Below, piece by piece: positions 61,334-64,000 of a stretch of DNA of 64,000 nt. This DNA comes from Thermoplasmata archaeon (GTDB lineage: Archaea > Thermoplasmatota > Thermoplasmata > Lutacidiplasmatales > UBA184): NCBI GenBank assembly GCA_028864975.1, contig JAGWLG010000001.1, forward strand, positions 1 through 64,000. The letters run 5' to 3'. Every line of letters begins with the position of its first letter. The first letter of the stretch is position 1. The notes under the pieces were generated by a model. The model was not told where the DNA came from. It did no database searches and was given only the letters and a program-made list of their open reading frames with translations. The position numbers were made by a program, and so were the translations under genes.

Positions 61334-63607
61334 TCAAGGTGACTGCGGCGCCCAGGCAGGGGGTGGCTCCGCCATGGGCGCTCCCGGGGGAGGACCCTCC
61401 TGAGGGGGCCAGGGGGCGGACTCGGGCCCGTAGGGGGGACCGGGGGGCGCCGCGGGCGGACCCGGTGGGACCACTTCCATAGGAGATGGCGGGGGCCCGA
61501 CCACGGGGGTCTGGCCCGCTCCTGAGCCGTTGCGCTTCCTGCGAGATAGCAGTAGTACCACGACCGCGCCGACGGCCACGCCAAGGACCGCGCCGAGCAG
61601 GAAGACCCAGGAGTAGTTCATCAGGTCCTGGACGAAACCCTGGCTTCCAGAAGGGGTCGGCGAACCGGAGCTTGCGGGTGCCACGACACGAAGCACCGAG
61701 GTCGAGCGGGCCTGAGCACCCAGTCCGTCCGTGACCAGGAGACTGAAGGTGAAATTGCCCGCGCCCGTTGGGGTGAAGGAGATCGAGGGGCTCAAGCCGT
61801 TCGAGAGCGCCGTTCCGTTGAGCGACCAGGCATACGAGAGGGAGCCCCAGCCGCCCTTCACCGCGCTGTCGAGGTTCACGGTCGTGTGGGGGAGGGTGAA
61901 GTTGGACGAAAGGGCGGTGGTCACGCTGAGCGCGGCCGTCACGTCCACCCACACGGATGCGCTCGCGGAACTCCCGGTCGAGTCGTTGAACCAGACCGTC
62001 GCGGTGTAGTTCCTGGGGAGCGCATAGACGTGTGTCGCGTTCCGCGTGAGACCGATGTTCCCGTCGCCGAACTCCCAGAAGTACGTGAACGGCCCGGTCC
62101 CTCCTGAGCCGACCGAGGTGAACCCGACCGTCGTCGCACCCTCTCCCACGGGGGGAGTGCGCGAAAGGGCGACGGTAGGTGCAGGAGCTATCGGCACCAC
62201 GACCCAGAGGGAGGTCGCGCGTAGACCGTTCGATGCGTTCACCGAGGCCGTGATGTTGCTCGACCCCGGCACACCTGGGGTGCAGGCAAGGTGCGACGCG
62301 TTGACGGAGGCACACCCGCTCGGTAGCCCGTGCCACCACCAACTGTAGGAACCGTTCCCTCCGGAAGTGTTCGACCAGAGGTTCAGGGTTCCCCCTACGT
62401 CCAACGCCTTGGGGGTCGGAACGGGGGTCGCGATGCGTACGGGAAGTCCGAAGGCCCAGGTCCATGCCAGGTCTGTAGCGCCCTTGCGACCGCCGAAGAG
62501 CAAAGCGTAGCCATCGTGGCCGTCGTAGCTCATCGAGAAGTAGTTCACGGGTCCCGGTGAAAGTGCGAGGGCGAGCTTGGACCAGCCTGGCCCGGTGAAC
62601 GTCCATGAGTCTACGAAACACCCGGCGGCACTGCACCCTCCGTAGAGGAGCAGGTCGCCTTGAGCGGTGTCGAAGGCGAGGCCCGACCCGTACCGGGCAG
62701 CAGGTGCCACCGCGAGACTCCCCGTGAGGTTCGTCCAGTTCCCGCCGCGGAACGCCCAGGTGTCGCCCTGTGGTCGGGTCCCCGTAAGGCCCCCGAAGAG
62801 GACCCCTTCGGCCAGCGCGGGTGCATCCGCGAAGGCCCCCATCGAGCGGCGGATCGGAAGGGGCAAGCTCTGCACGGGCGTCAGGTTGGCCCAGAAGGTC
62901 CCCTTGAGCGCCCAAGTGTCGGAGAGGTCATGGCCCGCGCGGAACCCTCCGAAGAGCACAGGATGCCCATAGGAGGCCACGTAGCTCAGGGCGAACTCGC
63001 CTCGGCCCGACGGCGCTCCCTTGGCCCCCGTAGAGATCTCGGTCCAGCGACCTGCATGGAAGGTCCAGGTGTCGTTGAGCCCACACCCCGACTTCACGTC
63101 GCAGCCCCCGAAGAGGACGAGGAACGGACCGGCCGGGTCGTAGACCAGCCCTCCGTCGCGGCGCGGGATCGGAGCCGCCCCGATCGTGGGGGTCAGGTTC
63201 GTCCAGACCCCGGCCTTGAAGGTCCATGTGTCGTTCAGGAACCCGATCGTTCCTCGCAGTCCTCCGAAGAGCACCGTGTAGCCATCCGAAGGATCGTAGG
63301 CTTCCATCGCCCCGAACCGCGGAGAAGGGGCCGAGGGGAGGCTTGCCGAGAGGTTCATCCAGAGGGGGAGCGGGGTCGCGCTGGGGGTGTCGCGGGCCGA
63401 AGATGCCCCCGATGGGGCCAGCGCCGAGCCCTGGTTCATGGAGAGCCGGTCGGCTCCCAGCCCCGCGCCCCCCTTCGCGTGCTCAAGAGCCGGGTCAAGC
63501 TCGGAGAAGAGGGGGCTGAGGGAGATGACCACGATGAACACGACGAGGGCCTGCTGCACGGACGAGGCAGGAAGGCCTCTCCGGCGCGCCGTCGCGTTCC
63601 CAAGCAC
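61334..63607 (-). CDS. Kelch-propeller and PKD surface protein
   Basis: About 757 residues from GTG at 63607. The frame continues to 63793, but that part runs across tRNA-Leu and is excluded. A signal anchor (VQQALVVFIVVISLSPLF) is followed by six Kelch blades, each with a 'vLFGG' core and 'DTWxF..g.W' strand, making a complete propeller. Then come an Ig-like module, PKD domains (FTYFWEFGDGNIG; LSYAWSLNGTALSNG), a membrane segment (WVFLLGAVLGVAVGAVVVLL), basic residues and a Pro-rich tail of about 75 residues. It is probably a carbohydrate- or protein-binding surface receptor. It converges on the MscS gene. Confidence 0.75.
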   Translation of the reverse strand: MLGNATARRRGLPASSVQQALVVFIVVISLSPLFSELDPALEHAKGGAGLGADRLSMNQGSALAPSGASSARDTPSATPLPLWMNLSASLPSAPSPRFGAMEAYDPSDGYTVLFGGLRGTIGFLNDTWTFKAGVWTNLTPTIGAAPIPRRDGGLVYDPAGPFLVLFGGCDVKSGCGLNDTWTFHAGRWTEISTGAKGAPSGRGEFALSYVASYGHPVLFGGFRAGHDLSDTWALKGTFWANLTPVQSLPLPIRRSMGAFADAPALAEGVLFGGLTGTRPQGDTWAFRGGNWTNLTGSLAVAPAARYGSGLAFDTAQGDLLLYGGCSAAGCFVDSWTFTGPGWSKLALALSPGPVNYFSMSYDGHDGYALLFGGRKGATDLAWTWAFGLPVRIATPVPTPKALDVGGTLNLWSNTSGGNGSYSWWWHGLPSGCASVNASHLACTPGVPGSSNITASVNASNGLRATSLWVVVPIAPAPTVALSRTPPVGEGATTVGFTSVGSGGTGPFTYFWEFGDGNIGLTRNATHVYALPRNYTATVWFNDSTGSSASASVWVDVTAALSVTTALSSNFTLPHTTVNLDSAVKGGWGSLSYAWSLNGTALSNGLSPSISFTPTGAGNFTFSLLVTDGLGAQARSTSVLRVVAPASSGSPTPSGSQGFVQDLMNYSWVFLLGAVLGVAVGAVVVLLLSRRKRNGSGAGQTPVVGPPPSPMEVVPPGPPAAPPGPPYGPESAPWPPQEGPPPGAPMAEPPPAWAPQSP

Positions 63608-63729
63608 GCTGATAGATGGAGACTGCTCTGATTTGAGCCCTTGCTCTGGTCCGTTCCGGCCTCCCTGCCCCCTGCGGACTCCCCGGGTCGCGGGAGCTTG
63701 AAAAGGAGCGATGCTCCTACCTATCGGGC

Positions 63730-63846
63730 GCGGGGGTACTCTAGCCCGGTCAAACGTGCTGTTCGCGAGGACAGGAGCGGACCCAAGAGGCAAGGCTTAG
63801 GACCTTGTCGCGCAGGCGTTCGCCGGTTCAAATCCGGCCCCCCGCA
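63730..63846 (+). tRNA. tRNA-Leu (anticodon TAG) with D-loop insertion
   Basis: Acceptor GCGGGGG pairs perfectly with CCCCCGC, followed by discriminator A. T8-A9, anticodon stem CAAGG/CCTTG with loop CTTAGGA, a class II variable arm (CGC-GCAG-GCG) and T arm GCCGG-TTCAAAT-CCGGC are all intact. The D stem CTC/GAG encloses 45 bases instead of about 14. The excess (about 63750-63780) folds as CTGTTC-GCGA-GGACAG. Removing it leaves a normal leucine D loop, so an intron is possible, though I could not draw a standard bulge-helix-bulge. A TTGAAAAG box about 31 bases upstream is the likely promoter. Confidence 0.8.
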
Positions 63847-63848
63847 TG

Positions 63849-63864
63849 CCCTCCTCAGCGAGGG
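63849..63864. terminator. Hairpin between tRNA-Leu and the converging gene
   Basis: A short inverted repeat, GCCCTC/GAGGGC around a six-base loop, lies just after the tRNA. There is no T-run, so termination is only a guess. Confidence 0.25.
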
Positions 63865-63868
63865 CGCG

Positions 63869-64000
63869 CTAGTACAGCGTGAAATCGGTGGTCTGAGAAG
63901 CGGTGTCCCCGGCGTTGTCGGTCACCGTGACCGTCGCGTAGTGGCCTCCCGAAGAGTAGAAGGTGTACTCGACAGAGATGCCTACAGCGCTCCCCCCATC
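63869..64000 (-). CDS. PKD-domain protein, C-terminal end (partial)
   Basis: The last 43 codons of a minus-strand gene that continues beyond the window. The visible sequence, with VEYTFYSSGGHYATVTVTDN and GDTASQTTDFTLY, is the end of a PKD or Ig-like beta sandwich. It stops 23 bases from tRNA-Leu without a membrane anchor, so it may be secreted or anchored at its N-terminus. Confidence 0.6.
   Translation of the reverse strand, partial: DGGSAVGISVEYTFYSSGGHYATVTVTDNAGDTASQTTDFTLY

Noticed and set aside
63608..63793. N-terminal extension of the Kelch protein to 63793
   Set aside because: It would run antisense across the well-formed tRNA-Leu and adds about 60 residues before the signal peptide.
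1..64000. CRISPR arrays, insertion sequences with terminal repeats, rRNA genes
   Set aside because: No regularly spaced repeats, no intact transposase and no rRNA sequence were seen on reading through the window.

Overview
The window is high-GC DNA (roughly two-thirds G+C by eye) from an archaeon, most plausibly a member of the Thermoplasmatota (inference). The archaeal call rests on five things seen in the sequence: TATA boxes placed about 27 bases before leaderless or nearly leaderless starts; a geranylgeranyl reductase next to a geranylgeranyl diphosphate synthase; archaeal class III pilin signals; an archaeal FlaI/TadA-type ATPase with a TadC/FlaJ-type partner; and three tRNA genes without encoded CCA. 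No sequence search was run. All family calls come from motifs and architecture.

Layout. 1-1926: end of an anchored surface protein. 2193-13474: an 11-gene complex I operon (nuoA-B-C-D-H-I-J-K-L-M-N) without nuoE, F or G, with a four-cluster NuoI and a NuoL that appears to start at CTG. 13526-15684: geranylgeranyl reductase and prenyl synthase, overlapping. 15749-21519: a zinc-ribbon/RGG protein, a small membrane protein, a nitrilase-family amidase and a large surface protein. 21516-32192 (minus strand): a ten-gene type IV pilus or Tad-like operon. It faces, across a shared promoter region with a palindromic operator candidate, a pilin and a 1624-residue surface protein (32419-37891). 37943-47400: a winged-helix/coiled-coil protein, surface and zinc-ribbon proteins, a CPA2 antiporter, a methyltransferase, a gene-poor stretch next to tRNA-Ala, and a stand-alone AAA-associated-domain protein. 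47556-51656 (minus): tryptophanase followed 6 bases later by a fused-permease ABC importer and its ATPase. 51780-52895: tRNA-Gln with a roughly 1-kb VapBC insertion bounded by near-copies of the tRNA 3' end. 53122-55725: a surface protein with a lysozyme-like head. 55852-61283: a CDF transporter, then a glycosyltransferase/HAD pair and an MscS channel. 61334-64000: a Kelch/PKD surface protein, a class II tRNA-Leu with an unusual D-loop insertion, and the end of another PKD protein.

How it works together. The energy module (complex I plus isoprenoid enzymes) sits beside an extensive envelope module. At least eight proteins share a plan of N-terminal signal or membrane segment, extracellular beta-rich domains and, where complete, a C-terminal membrane anchor. 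Several operon and membrane proteins carry cytoplasmic zinc ribbons. The best candidates for undescribed biology are the pilus locus with its giant partner and possible shared operator, the archaeal surface lysozyme-like protein, the tryptophanase-transporter operon, the tRNA-bounded VapBC islet, and the tRNA-Leu D-loop insertion.
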